Origin: Breviolum minutum Mf 1.05b.01
Taxonomy: Eukaryota; Sar; Dinophyceae; Suessiales; Symbiodiniaceae
NCBI GenBank assembly: GCA_000507305.1
Contig: DF239743.1
Location: 57,855-121,854, forward strand
DNA length: 64,000 bases
Reading direction: 5' to 3'
In this document: positions 13,728-24,018 of the stretch, piece after piece
Layout of the letters: each line of letters starts with the position of its first letter
Position numbering within the stretch: the stretch's first letter is position 1
Notes under the pieces: generated by a model
Databases searched by the model: none
Told to the model about the DNA's origin: nothing
What the model saw: only the letters and a program-made list of their open reading frames with translations
Position numbers and translations under genes: made by a program

Positions 13728-15062
13728 ACCATTCAGTCACGGATACACGTTTATTTGCTTGCAGCATGCTGAAACCTAGTGCACGGGTTGCTAGATCCAA
13801 CATCCTGAACCGATCCCGCTGTTTATTCCATGTGCATCATGGACTGTCCATTTTGCTGCGTACAAATCAAAAACCCAGCCAAAAGTGGCAGAATCACATC
13901 GGTGGTGAGGAAGGTATACACATTACAAACATGGGGCGTAGGCCCTTCGGCGTAGGCTCTGCATTTGGTTGTTCTTTTTAGACCCTTTTTGATTTTGAAT
14001 TGGCCTTAGAAAATTGAAATCTGAATTTCTTCTGGATTTGTATCATGTTTTTGTTTCAAAAATTGTAGAAAAAAGATTGCCCGGGGTTAATCTTGTAGTG
14101 GCTTGGGGTAGCTGAAGATCACTCGTTGTGACTCGCAATATCTCGTGCTTATAAATATGATGACACATCATCATAAGATATACTATATCGAATGTTTCCA
14201 AAGCATTCCAAAGCGATGCAGCCACTACCACACAACCATACACAATCATACAAATGTTCAACATTTTTCAACAATAATCTGATATAAAAAAAAGCATACA
14301 TCTGGTTACCTGCCTCCCTCTTCTACAGAATAAAACCCTAGGAACAGCAATCTGGCTGGCCCTTTACAAAATTGATACCCAAGCAAAAAATCCTCCCATT
14401 ACAAAATTGAAATCCTGCCAGTACAAAATTGAAACCTCAGAGATCCTAGAATTTGAAGAGAAAAGTCACCAATAATGCATTTACAAGTTTTAGTGAGATT
14501 TTGATTTTGTAAGGCCCTAAAATCTGGTTGGGTTTCATTTTAGGTCCTCAAACGCGAGCTCAAGCTCGCCTATTTTGTAGAGAAAATGGTCAGGGGGTTC
14601 TGAACGGATTGCAGGGTCAAACTAGCGGTACCATGTCGGGTTGCCAGATCTAACGCAAATGCACGGTGAAACTAGCACCCCAGGATAAGGTGGAAAGTTA
14701 TCCCGGGGCCAACATCAAATAAGATCCCCCTTCCAAGTCCATGGGTTACCCATGATCATTGAAGCACCCACATTACCTACAAACCACATCTCCACAGTAT
14801 GTCTTAGAATTTCTTCGGGGTCTGCCCTTGATTCTGGAGAGGGGAGGGGTATGCTCCCACATCATGCAAATCCAGGGGAATCTAAGCGGTATATCTTTGC
14901 TCCCCATCTAGCTACCCATAGAGTGCAAGTATTTTCAAGTTATCTGTGAACACGTTTCACACTGTGCATGTATATGTGCAACATCATGCAACCTCATGAA
15001 AGACACTCACCTACTTTTGCTGTGCGAAATATGATGTTGCCATACGATACAGTAAGAGACCC
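13728..15062. other. unassigned DNA with short dispersed motifs
   Basis: No exon supported. The motif ACAAAATTGA recurs three times between 14364 and 14430, which suggests an old short tandem duplication. Confidence 0.35.
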
Positions 15063-15069
15063 AGAGAGA

Positions 15070-15108
<39 letters not shown>
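15063..15108. repeat. GA dinucleotide repeat
   Basis: AG/GA tract interrupted once by ACAG. Similar short tracts occur at 21050-21070, 38840-38862 and 46788-46808. Confidence 0.9.
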
Positions 15109-15479
15109 CCGGGGGCGACGCAACTCAACGCAAGGTAAAGCAATGCAAGGTTGCGCAACACAAGGTTACGCAACGCTGCAACCGGGCACAACAAACAAAA
15201 ATAAAACCCCACACAGTGATGTGGGGCATAAACAAAACTAGTAAATGTTAATGCTCGCCACCTACCACTCTGCTCGCAGTTCTCACCCAACATTCTTTCA
15301 ACACAGTGGTCACAGGGCCTTTTTTGGAGGTATATATAATCTTAGGTGTTTGATGTAATTTTGCTTCCCAAAACAAATAACCCCAAAGAATACCCCGACA
15401 GCAACGACATGATGGATCGTTTTCTGCGGACTGGATTTGTACGGGTGAGACGTGTCAACAATTCACGCGGCTTTCACCC

Positions 15480-16120
15480 CAGCACAGTGGGCGGATCCCT
15501 CCAAAGAACCTTTATGAAGCAACAGCCATTTGCCCAAAAAACCGCAGGAGAGTGTGAGACCAATGTACAGAACTGTTTGGGGAACACTCCAAAGAACCTT
15601 TTGGGAGGCGAAAGCCATTTGCTGCAAAGAACCCCCGAGAACAAACCTGTCATTTTGCCCCAAGACCTTTACTATGGCTGAAGACCCCAAAGCTAACGCT
15701 GTTGAGAAAAATGCAAAAAAGAGTAGAGGCGCTGAGAGACAAGTTTAAAGAAGTGATGAGGGAACCTTCCACAGAACCTTTTGGCACCCCAAACGAATGA
15801 GAACCAGAGACACCACGAAACTTGAAGAACCTTGGTGCACCCTTGCTGCACCCTTGCTGGAACCTTGGCAGAACCTCGGTGCAACCTTGGTGGAACCTTC
15901 CATTGAACCTTTTGGCAGCCCAAGAGGAACTTGCCCAGAAGACCAGAGACACCACGAAACTTGCGCAACCTTGGTGGAACCTTGGCAGAATCTTGGTGGA
16001 ACCTTCAGCGGAACCTTTTGGCTGCCCAAGACGGATCTGCCCCACAGAACCATAGAGAGTCCGAAACCAATTCTTCCCCGAAACCTTTACTATGGCTGAA
16101 GACCCCAAAGCTATTGCTGT
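15480..16120. repeat. duplicated segment with AACCTTGG minisatellite
   Basis: A 29-bp sequence starting CCTTTACTATGGCTGAAGAC occurs at 15666-15694 and again at 16084-16112. Between them, 15820-16015 is packed with short variants of GGAACCTTGG, CACCCTTGCTG and GAACCTTTTGGC. A related AACCTTCC-rich stretch occurs at 25860-26035. The open frames across this region, on both strands, are products of the repeat and are not called as genes. Confidence 0.75.
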
Positions 16121-16378
16121 TGGCGAATGACATGCGAAAAGGCACCAGTGTCTTCTTGACCACCGACTCGATCTGGTAGCGTTGCTGGAGGTTGTTGCCT
16201 TAGGTCATAGGGGCAGCAAGTCCATGGTGAGTGTGTGAATCTAAATCAGAAAATCTAAAAATCCCAATAGATTTAGACTATTGGCAGATTTACATCTTAG
16301 TTTTGTTGCATCTCTTTCCCGGGAAACATCAGTTCTTCCCTGTCCAACAGTCAGCTGTCGTCTCGCTTGTGTCTAGTC

Positions 16379-16497
16379 TTGGTTCAACGAAGCTTCTAAG
16401 GTCCAAGCCAATCTTGTTGATGAGCAAGCCCAGAACCTTCAAGATCAAATAATGAGAAGTTTGCAGGAGTGGCAAGACATCTACAACATTCACCCTG
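16379..16497 (+). CDS. possible coiled-coil exon, unidentified
   Basis: After a TCTAG acceptor candidate the plus strand reads SWFNEASKVQANLVDEQAQN and then a Glu/Gln-rich helical stretch ending at a possible CCTG/GTGTGC donor. The frame stays open to 16685. Heptad-like composition suggests a coiled coil. It lies just past the end of the minus-strand exons at 16.6-17.0 kb, so the two genes would converge. No family is recognised. Confidence 0.35.
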
Positions 16498-16584
16498 GTG
16501 TGCATGAATCAAAAAAAAGAAAAGTACATCAACTACTGATGACATTTCCATCTGAGATAGATAAACTGATAATGCCCTTGGCAG

Positions 16585-17018
16585 GAGAATTGGCTCGGTG
16601 CCACGGCTTGCTGCCCAGGTGCCGCGTTTTCATCTTCCAAACCCAGAACTGTGGCCAGGCGTTCATTCACCTGCCATTCGCATGAGGTGTGATGGAAAGA
16701 GTGTATCCCAAATCTCCCTTGTGCAAATTGAGGCCTGCTGCTGCACCACCTGCTTGGCATGTTCGCCAATGTATAGCTTGCGAAACTGCTCCAAGAAGTA
16801 CAAGTACCTGAGAAAACGATGGAACGTCATGGGATCATCTGTGCTGCATGATAATTACAAGGAAATCTGATGACTTCGTATCAACTTCAACCATCAGTCC
16901 CGGATCCATGGTGAGTCTTGCAAAATTCAGCCTCCTAGAAGTACAGTGAAGAAGGAGCCGTCCAGAGCCATTCATTTGCAGCAGGCCGTCATGAATCACT
17001 CTGCACTTGAATCTGGAA
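16585..17018 (-). CDS. exon group of an unidentified minus-strand gene
   Basis: Three minus-strand exon candidates lie in order. The first, after TTTTGTTTTCAG at about 17018, holds FKCRVIHDGLLQMNGSGRLL and then LTMDPGLMVEVDTKSSDFLV. The second, about 16837-16770, is flanked by TCTCAG/G and GCAG/GTGG and reads YLYFLEQFRKLYIGEHAKQ. The third, about 16700-16590, after GGCAG/GTG, reads VNERLATVLGLEDENAAPGQ. The first piece loosely resembles an Ig-like ASH/MSP fold as in ciliary proteins, but that is speculation. Confidence 0.45.
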
Positions 17019-17029
17019 GCTGAAAACAA

Positions 17030-18012
17030 AACCTTTAAAAGAGGAGATACTGAACTTGGACTTGGACATCATATTCAGCTTCGCTTTAGAGGTGTAAGTT
17101 ACCAATCTTACATGAACCACAAATCAGTTGTCTCTGGCGCACGCGATCTCCAAACCTTCACATGTTTGCTTTTGCTGGACCTGCAACACTAGCCCATATC
17201 CGCCACGGCGGTGGAGATGTTGCATGATCGGAGTCAAAGATTGGAAATACACTCAGCCGTGTTCAAATCGAATCTGCAAATGATTCAGTATCAAAAGTTA
17301 GAACAGTCTCAAGACATGATGATGGATGGATGAATTGGGGCTGATACTGGACATTTTGTGTGAGTAGGAATTGCCAGGTCCAAGCTTCCGATTCACCCTT
17401 TGTAAACTCTACAAACAATCCACCCTTTCCAACCAAAACAAAGGAATCCCCCAGAGTTCCATGTTGGAATCCCTCCGGCCGTCAAGTTGACCAAGCGGAA
17501 GATGCGACCGGCCAACTCACCTGCATTTGAAATCCATGAAAATTGCAGGAGGACAATCAGCTTTCTGAGAAAAAAAGTGCATAAGACTTAAATCAAAACT
17601 CTCTTCCATCGAATGCAAATGAAGAATCATGATTTAAATAGAAAGCACGACTATTTGACGCCTGCATCTTGTACCCCTATCCAACACGCTCTCACTGACC
17701 CGCCAGCATTCAGGTGACATCGGTTCTGTGGCGCACCGTTCACCACGTGCGTCGGCGCGCAGTCCGTATCGGTCCGATTCGCCTGTCAGCATAAATGTCA
17801 GAATACCAAGATGCTACTGTTTCTTCTCGAAAGGTCCAAGACTTCCATACAGTTCCAAACCGGTCCGGAAATTGAAATTTCAAATTTCCCTTTCAGAGTC
17901 TTTCAGAGTCTCTCGATGATCTTCTAAGTTCGCGCATTGTCCTCTTCAGTGTACTACACGCAAACAGCTACATTCACCTTGGCAGAAGCGTGTCCACCCA
18001 CCAAGGCACCCA
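17030..18012. other. no gene firmly recognised
   Basis: A plus-strand stretch ending in a good GTGTAAG donor near 17093 (reading DTELGLGHHIQLRFRG) is the only weak exon candidate. The rest shows nothing assignable. Confidence 0.3.
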
Positions 18013-18382
18013 TCATGTAGACCAGCCACCTTGGTCGCTGTAACTATTCACAGTCAGACAGTCAGATCTGTCTCCAAAAACATGTTTGAAGCCTCCAAGC
18101 TTCTTCTTGGATCCGCACGTCATCTTCTTCTCAAAGACTTGCTGAGGGATCAAGTTTTGCTGTCCCAGCCTGAATGGATTGCCGAGCCAACATGGCATTT
18201 GACATAGGTCCAAGTGCAATGATGAATCTCCAAATCAGCTTCATTATGAAAAATTTCAACGACATCTTTCGCAGCAAGTTTTCTGGTATAATGTATCTTA
18301 TTGCCATTGCATCACCAGCATCCAAAGAGTCATGAGATAATATTCTTCGTCGTCGCCTGGATGTTTCTTCAAAGTGCTTCAT
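18013..18382 (-). CDS. two possible exons, unidentified
   Basis: On the minus strand 18382-18185 reads ETSRRRRRILSHDSLDAGDA followed by a hydrophobic part. In another frame 18180-18040 reads VFEKKMTCGSKKKLGGFKHV. The change of frame near 18170-18185 fits an intron, and a GC donor candidate (ATTCAG/GCTGGG) lies there. The basic N-terminal stretch and Lys-rich second part look protein-like. No domain is recognised. It may belong to the same gene as the exons at 19.2-21.6 kb. Confidence 0.35.
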
Positions 18383-19211
18383 GATGTGTTGGGCAGTGTC
18401 CTGGACTCAGACATAAACACAGGGGGGCCGATGCTTCTGTTTGACAGTGGAAGTTTCACTCATATGCTTGGAAAAGTTTGAGATGGGATCAGTCTGGGAA
18501 CAAACCTTAACTGTCCGGGATTTTCACTAGTCGCACTGTAGTCTTTCCACCTGGCAGACCGAACTTCGATCTGTCAACCCTTTGAGACTTCAATCCTGAG
18601 TATCTACTTCAACAAGCATACCAAAAGCAGGGAGAAGCCATGCATTAATTTATCCTTTAAGGTGTCTGTGTGTTTACAAGGTTTATACCAAAGTGTCTAT
18701 TGACTTCAGATATTGGAGGTATCAAATCTCAACTTCAAACTGGTCAACCCACGTCCTGATATCTACATCGCCCCAAGTTCGACAACACTTCCAGCTGTTC
18801 AGCCCTCAGCACCTGCCACTGGTTGGCGCTCTGGGCAAGTGACTTGGATGTTCTTGTTTGATCCAGCAGCCAACATCTAGAAGACACCGCATGCATATAC
18901 TATCAGTATGCAGCTGTAGCTATGAATGTATATCATCATACACATGTATATATTATGAACATACAAGTGGATCCAGATCTGAATGTTGAATGTTTCTTTG
19001 TCCGTGCCAGTGATTTTTCCAACAAAATGTCTCCGCTGCCTGCCAAATAAGTGTCCTCGTCTTCCTATGAATACAAATATCTCATCATTTTAGATACATG
19101 TATATTCACTATCATGTATATATGACCATATACGGTATTGTTTTTTGATGCTTTAAGAAAAACCACCAGGATCCAACATCGGACCGGAGCTGTTTCGGAT
19201 CACCGGATCAC
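18383..19211. other. no gene recognised
   Basis: No exon is supported. The tract contains AT-rich TATACATGTATAT motifs near 18890-18960 and 19090-19135. Confidence 0.3.
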
Positions 19212-21599
19212 CTCATCCTCCAAAGGATCATCCCAATCGTTGCACGCACTGGGATCTGCTGATGCCTCACCCCCCCAGCAGGTGCCGCCGATGTCTGTCT
19301 CAAATCTTTTAAGAAATACGACCGACTAGTGTCTTGTTGTACAAGTCTATAACTCCATTGAATCTAAAAGCACTGGAATGACACTTGTTGTACAAATGTT
19401 CATTTTTCACATTCAGATAGCCATGTACATGCAACGGCACCACCGCAGATGTTCCAGATCCCTGATGTTCCATCAACTGCTATCCTCAACATCCTGCCCT
19501 CACAGATGTCCAACCTCCGCCATAAAGAGCCTGGACTCGACATATGCCACAGTCACCTGTTGGCCGATGCGGCGAGTCCCAATGATAGCGGGCCTCATGT
19601 CTGTGTCATGAACCTTTGTGAATGAAAGATTTTTGCTGCTGTTGCTGTCGCTGTTGCTGTTGCTGTAGCTGTTGCTGTCGTTGTCGTTGTCGTTGTCATT
19701 GTCGCTGTCGTTGTCGTGGTCGTTGTCGTTGTCGTTGTTGTTGTTGCTGCTGCTGCTGTTGTTGTCGTCGTCGTTGTTGTTGTCGTCGTCGTCGTCGTTG
19801 TTGTTGTCGATATGTGTGGCTTGCATCCATTGAAGTTGCCATCAATATTATTGCAAGACACCCCACGGGATTGTTGTCGTTCACAAATTTTCTATTTGGT
19901 CTTCTTGCCCTTGTCCCTGCAGCATTTTGGAGACAAGCTAATTTCACAATTTCACGTTATAGCACGTTTCATAACGTTTCATAAAGTTGGACCTAAGGTG
20001 GGCCCACCTGCTGGATGAAACTCTCCAAGGCTTTCGGTGCTTTGTCCTGATTCAACTTTTAAAGGTGAAGAAACAAGTCGCATCAAGTCGTGAAAGGATC
20101 ACATGATACAACTTGGATCCATTCACACGAAAAAAGCTTCAAACCACACAACCCAAAGGTCCAAAGGTCCAAAGTTTTTTGATTTTTGTTTTTGTATACA
20201 ACTCCACACAACCCAAAACATTCACCTTCTGTCTCCGGCCCCCAACTCGCCTGCAGCAGAATGACCGGGCTCACCATGGCAGCCCAGAAGCCCAATAAAT
20301 AATGTTTCGAGTTGGGCATTACTTCCCATCTCCTCAAACTATCCATAGTAAAGCCATAGACTTGCTCGATCCAAGCTTGAAACCTCAATGTTGGGATGTG
20401 ATTTTTAGAAAAGTGGCCTTTGAGGAGAAATTTTGGGAAGGATTTGTTGCCTCTCTCTATGGATGTTTCGGAATGAAACGAGCTGTTCATTTATGGGAAA
20501 GCTTGCCAATATCGCCAACTTTTAAGGACATTCTCCTTGGAATTCTAATCAATCTCATGACTCATTCATTGTTCGGCCAGAAACTGCTTGGGCTCCCGGC
20601 TGTTCATTTGCACACAGCTCGTTCAACTGGTGAGTTGCCTCCAGTCCAGTCTGCTCCTTTCCTCTCTCTGTCTCTCTCTTGCAAGGAATGAACAAAGTTT
20701 GTCTCTCTTGGCCTTTCAAAAGAAAAAAATCTTCTGGAGAAGTGGATTTTTGTGGTTGGCATGGTGTCCCAGTTCTTTTTTTTCCTGACCCCAAAAGAAA
20801 CAAATTTTGCCGGTGCACATTGATCTTCCCCAGCAAACGGCACAGCTCGTGGTAGCAGCCGTGGTCCTCAAAGTGCTTCGAGCATATAAGGGCTTGTCTG
20901 CTCCACTTGCAGATGCCATGGAAATTTAAATCAATCAGAGTCGAGAAAGGCTTGCAAAGATCAAACTGCGTGTTTGCAAAAAAGTATCTATAGAATAGCT
21001 TGGTCTTTGTCTCGTCATTTGGAAAAGTGACCAATCTGTGTGTAATATATCGAGAGAGAGAGAGAGAGATACACCTCTAAGGCGCACAATGCAAAGGGAC
21101 TGCTTCTCACTTGTTTGGACCACCACAACTTCCCATGCCTGCAAGCCCATCTTGGAAGCCAGGATAGCCGTAGTGCCCTGGTGAATTTTCTGATGAACTG
21201 GTCTGTATTCAAAAACTCTTAGTTTGGAATTGGTCGGCGTAGATGCAGTTCTCGCCGACTCAAGGTGGCCAATAATTGGGTTTTCGAGAGGATGATGCAA
21301 AGGATGATCCCTGCATTCCAACCAAACCTGCTTGTTGCTACATCTTTTCTATCCATGACCCCAAACCTAGGACACATCTTCCTCGAAGCATTTCCTCCTT
21401 CACGTCGCACCTGCATCATGCTGGCCAACAGCCGGGTCCGATCCTCCTCCTAGGGCAACGCAATGTATGCCAGCTATAGTTTGGATCAAATCGAATCAGT
21501 TTTTGTTCTGCAATCACCAAAACGTCTCAAAATCTGCGGACTTCCCCTGAGATCAACTTCCAAAACTAGAGTCTGGATCTCTACAAGGTCGAGTTTCAG
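19212..21599 (-). CDS. multi-exon unidentified minus-strand gene
   Basis: Several short exons with good borders lie in order. About 21599-21547, after CCCCAG, reads LKLDLVEIQTLVLEVDLR. 21449-21411 (39 nt, CCTAG/G to CAG/GTGCGA) reads EEDRTRLLASMMQ. 21177-21075 (ACCAG/G to TTAGAG/GTGTAT) includes LQAWEVVVVQTSEKQSLCIV. The latter two join in phase 0. Lower down, 19614-19557 starts VHDTDMRPAIIGTRRIGQQ after CAAAG. 19300-19212 reads IGGTCWGGEASADPSACNDW and ends PLEDE at a GAG/GTGATC donor. Whether all belong to one gene is inferred from strand and order only. No family is recognised. Confidence 0.5.
19630..19812. repeat. GTC/GTT/GCT trinucleotide repeat
   Basis: Imperfect run of GCT, GTC and GTT triplets directly upstream (on the minus strand) of the exon at 19614, so it lies in an intron of that gene model. 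The long homopolymer-like frames it creates are not called. Confidence 0.9.
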
Positions 21600-22394
21600 C
21601 TGGGGTGGCTAGACTTTCCCGGGTCAATCGGAATTCAAATATCTCTACGACAAGCTCCAAAACACGACAAAATTACCGCCACTCCTTCTGGAAAAAAGAT
21701 CTTCTCAAGGCTGCCAGCAGCACCAAGAACTGCCTAAACAAACAGGCCCATAGCTTTCATGGTAGCACTCATGCACATAAATTGACATAAGTATCGAACA
21801 CTCCATACAGTAAATGTCACCATATGTATGAATGGCTGCGACCACAAAAAAAAATCCGAGACAGATCAAAAAAGTAAAAGACCTACTGGCTGCCACTTCG
21901 TAAGTAAATTTGAGTGCACAATCCCCGGCATCATACAACTCAGGTCAGTGCAAGCAGAATTGAGCACACTCCGTCCATTGGTACGTACAGCTCCTGGTTA
22001 GCCCGACTGACCACAAACGCGGCCTAACAATGCTTTCCCCCAACTCAAGTCCATCTGTCCATGTGTCCATCTTTGGCCTCTGCCTTTGCATATTCACTGG
22101 AGAAGGTGGCCAGTATTCTCGCAAATTGTTTTAATCACAAGCACGGGCCAACCCTGAAGCTAGGAATCTCTTGGAACATTAGGGCGTCAGCAGGATTCAA
22201 GTGGCTGATGGTTTGTCTGAAAAAATAGTTTCTTCAGGTTTCACGTTCCAGCCGCTTTCCAGGGGTGTATCAAATGTATCCCCTTTGCAACAAAACAAAC
22301 ACTTGATGCACAAGTGCCTGCGTTCGCTCCATATTTCGCATTGACACTTTTTGACCGGAACGCGTCTGGCAGCAGTTTCGGCGGAGCGCCCTTC
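21600..22394. other. no gene recognised
   Basis: No supported exon. The plus-strand frame at 21605-21790 has no recognisable features. Confidence 0.3.
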
Positions 22395-22451
22395 TTAGGC
22401 ATTCACTGTTCTTAGCTCTTCATCATCTTCAATGACAAAGACCTCTCCAGC
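22395..22451 (-). CDS. possible C-terminal exon, unidentified
   Basis: After CCCAAG/G the minus strand reads AGEVFVIEDDEELRTVNA followed by a TAA stop. The acidic end looks like a real protein C-terminus. The upstream part of the gene was not found; a basic frame around 22460-22560 is a possible neighbour. Only 57 nt long, so chance is possible. Confidence 0.38.
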   Translation of the reverse strand, partial: AGEVFVIEDDEELRTVNA

Positions 22452-22459
22452 CTTGGGTC

Positions 22460-23448
22460 AAGGGCGCCGCTCTCGACGATCCATCTTTCCTATTCGGGAG
22501 TTCTTTTCCATTCATTTGTCCTTTGCCTCCGTTCCTCTTTAATTGTTCCTCTTTCCGGGTTCCTTTTCTTTTCAATTTTTTCATTGGCCTTCAAGAAGTG
22601 CTTCAGTCCAGGAGAACTAAAAACCAAACATCTCAACTGAATGCTTCAACAAGTGGGGTTTGCATGTTTTCATCATCCTAATGATAAATCCTCTATGAAT
22701 GGCTACAGTCACTAATTACTTTCCAAACGGTCACACTGGGGTGATTCAGTGATGCACGTTTCCCATGCAAATTTCACCCCCTGACATCATTCAACGCTTC
22801 AAAATGTGAGAATCTGACCCAGGTTGAAGGTCACTGGGCAAAGAAAACAAATTCAAGTAATAAAGATGAATAAGGGTTGTTGGACTTCAAGATTTCATGA
22901 GAAATGTTGAAATAAGCAATGCGGGTTGTTGATTCCCTATACCACAGGGAATATATAAGATCATCACTATAACTTCGCCAGCTGCAGTTATAAAGTCTTA
23001 GTCTTGTATCATACCTAAATTGTTATCCAATCTTTGCTGTTCAGTACTCCATCCACATAAAATTTCTTATTCATGAAATCTAGGGTTTTGAAGTTTTCCT
23101 CTGAATGGACTCTCTACAACAGAAAGCTGTTTAACAAAATGGATCATGAACTGCAAAATCATCAAAACCCAAATTGAGACACAGTTCTCCAAACTAGCGA
23201 TGCATTTCTTACAGATCTATGTCTATATGTCATTAAACCAAATCGTGCCCGAACTTCCGGAAACATCCGGAATTACATGTCACACTGCTTCTTACCTTCA
23301 GAGCTTCTGAAACCGTTGCACGAACAAACAACATACAGACTGACAGGCCTCATCGACTGGCTTCGACGGCTCGTCGTCAGGTTGCAATTCTTCCTCCCCT
23401 TCCTGGAGTGATTCTAAAGAATTGGGAGCCACTGCCGCTTGGGTGGAG
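22460..23448. other. no gene recognised
   Basis: Nearly devoid of open frames; AT-rich with short palindromic bits. Nothing is assigned. Confidence 0.35.
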
Positions 23449-23604
23449 GGTCACTTGCGCACCTAAAAAGCGGTCACTTGCGCACCTAAAACCTTGCCAA
23501 CATATGCGGTCACTTGCGCACCTAGAACGCGATCACTTACGCACCTAAAACATGGCACTTTTCAGGTGCACAAGCGACACCACGTTTTTAGGTGCACAAG
23601 CGAG
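23449..23604. repeat. four direct and two inverted copies of a 20-bp motif
   Basis: GGTCACTTGCGCACCTAAAA occurs at 23449, 23472, 23508 (one change) and 23531 (two changes). Then two copies in the opposite orientation start at about 23559 and 23585 (TTTTCAGGTGCACAAGCGAC and a variant). The spacing of the direct copies is irregular (23, 36 and 23). Opposed copies could fold into a long hairpin. It lies a few hundred bases beyond the 3' end of the TerC gene. Confidence 0.85.
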
Positions 23605-24018
23605 CCCGGCGCCCGCTAGCTTCATGAAACCCGATGTTTCTTCGCGAAAAAGAAGCATTGATATGCACAATACATGTTTCCATATTGAGGTCACCCCAAA
23701 TATGATGTATATGTACATTAAACATGGGTTGGATTCCAAGGTTCGTTTTCAAAATATTTGATGGATTTGTTTTGCCAAACAAAGCCAGGATTGTTCTTTT
23801 GCAAAAAGAACAAATCTCGTGGATGCCAACTCAAAATACTACAATGACCCCCATCAGCAAATTGTTTTTGAATCATCTCATCAATCCTCATCCCCATCAG
23901 TGAATCAGGAATCACCTTCTATTCTCCAGTGGCCGTCCTGTTCTTTGCAGCAAGGCAGGCACGAGAGCAGGATCGAGCCAAGCCTCATGGCGGCAAGCCA
24001 ATCGAGTCAAATCCGAGC

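Noticed and set aside
15650..16108. 152-codon minus-strand protein
   Set aside because: Its sequence follows the AACCTTGG minisatellite units and the segment duplication.
17007..17192. 61-codon plus frame as a gene
   Set aside because: Only the part up to the GTGTAAG site is protein-like; without a recognisable neighbour it was left as a weak exon candidate.
23449..23604. CRISPR-like array
   Set aside because: Copies are in both orientations, spacing is irregular, the spacers are tiny, and the genome is eukaryotic.
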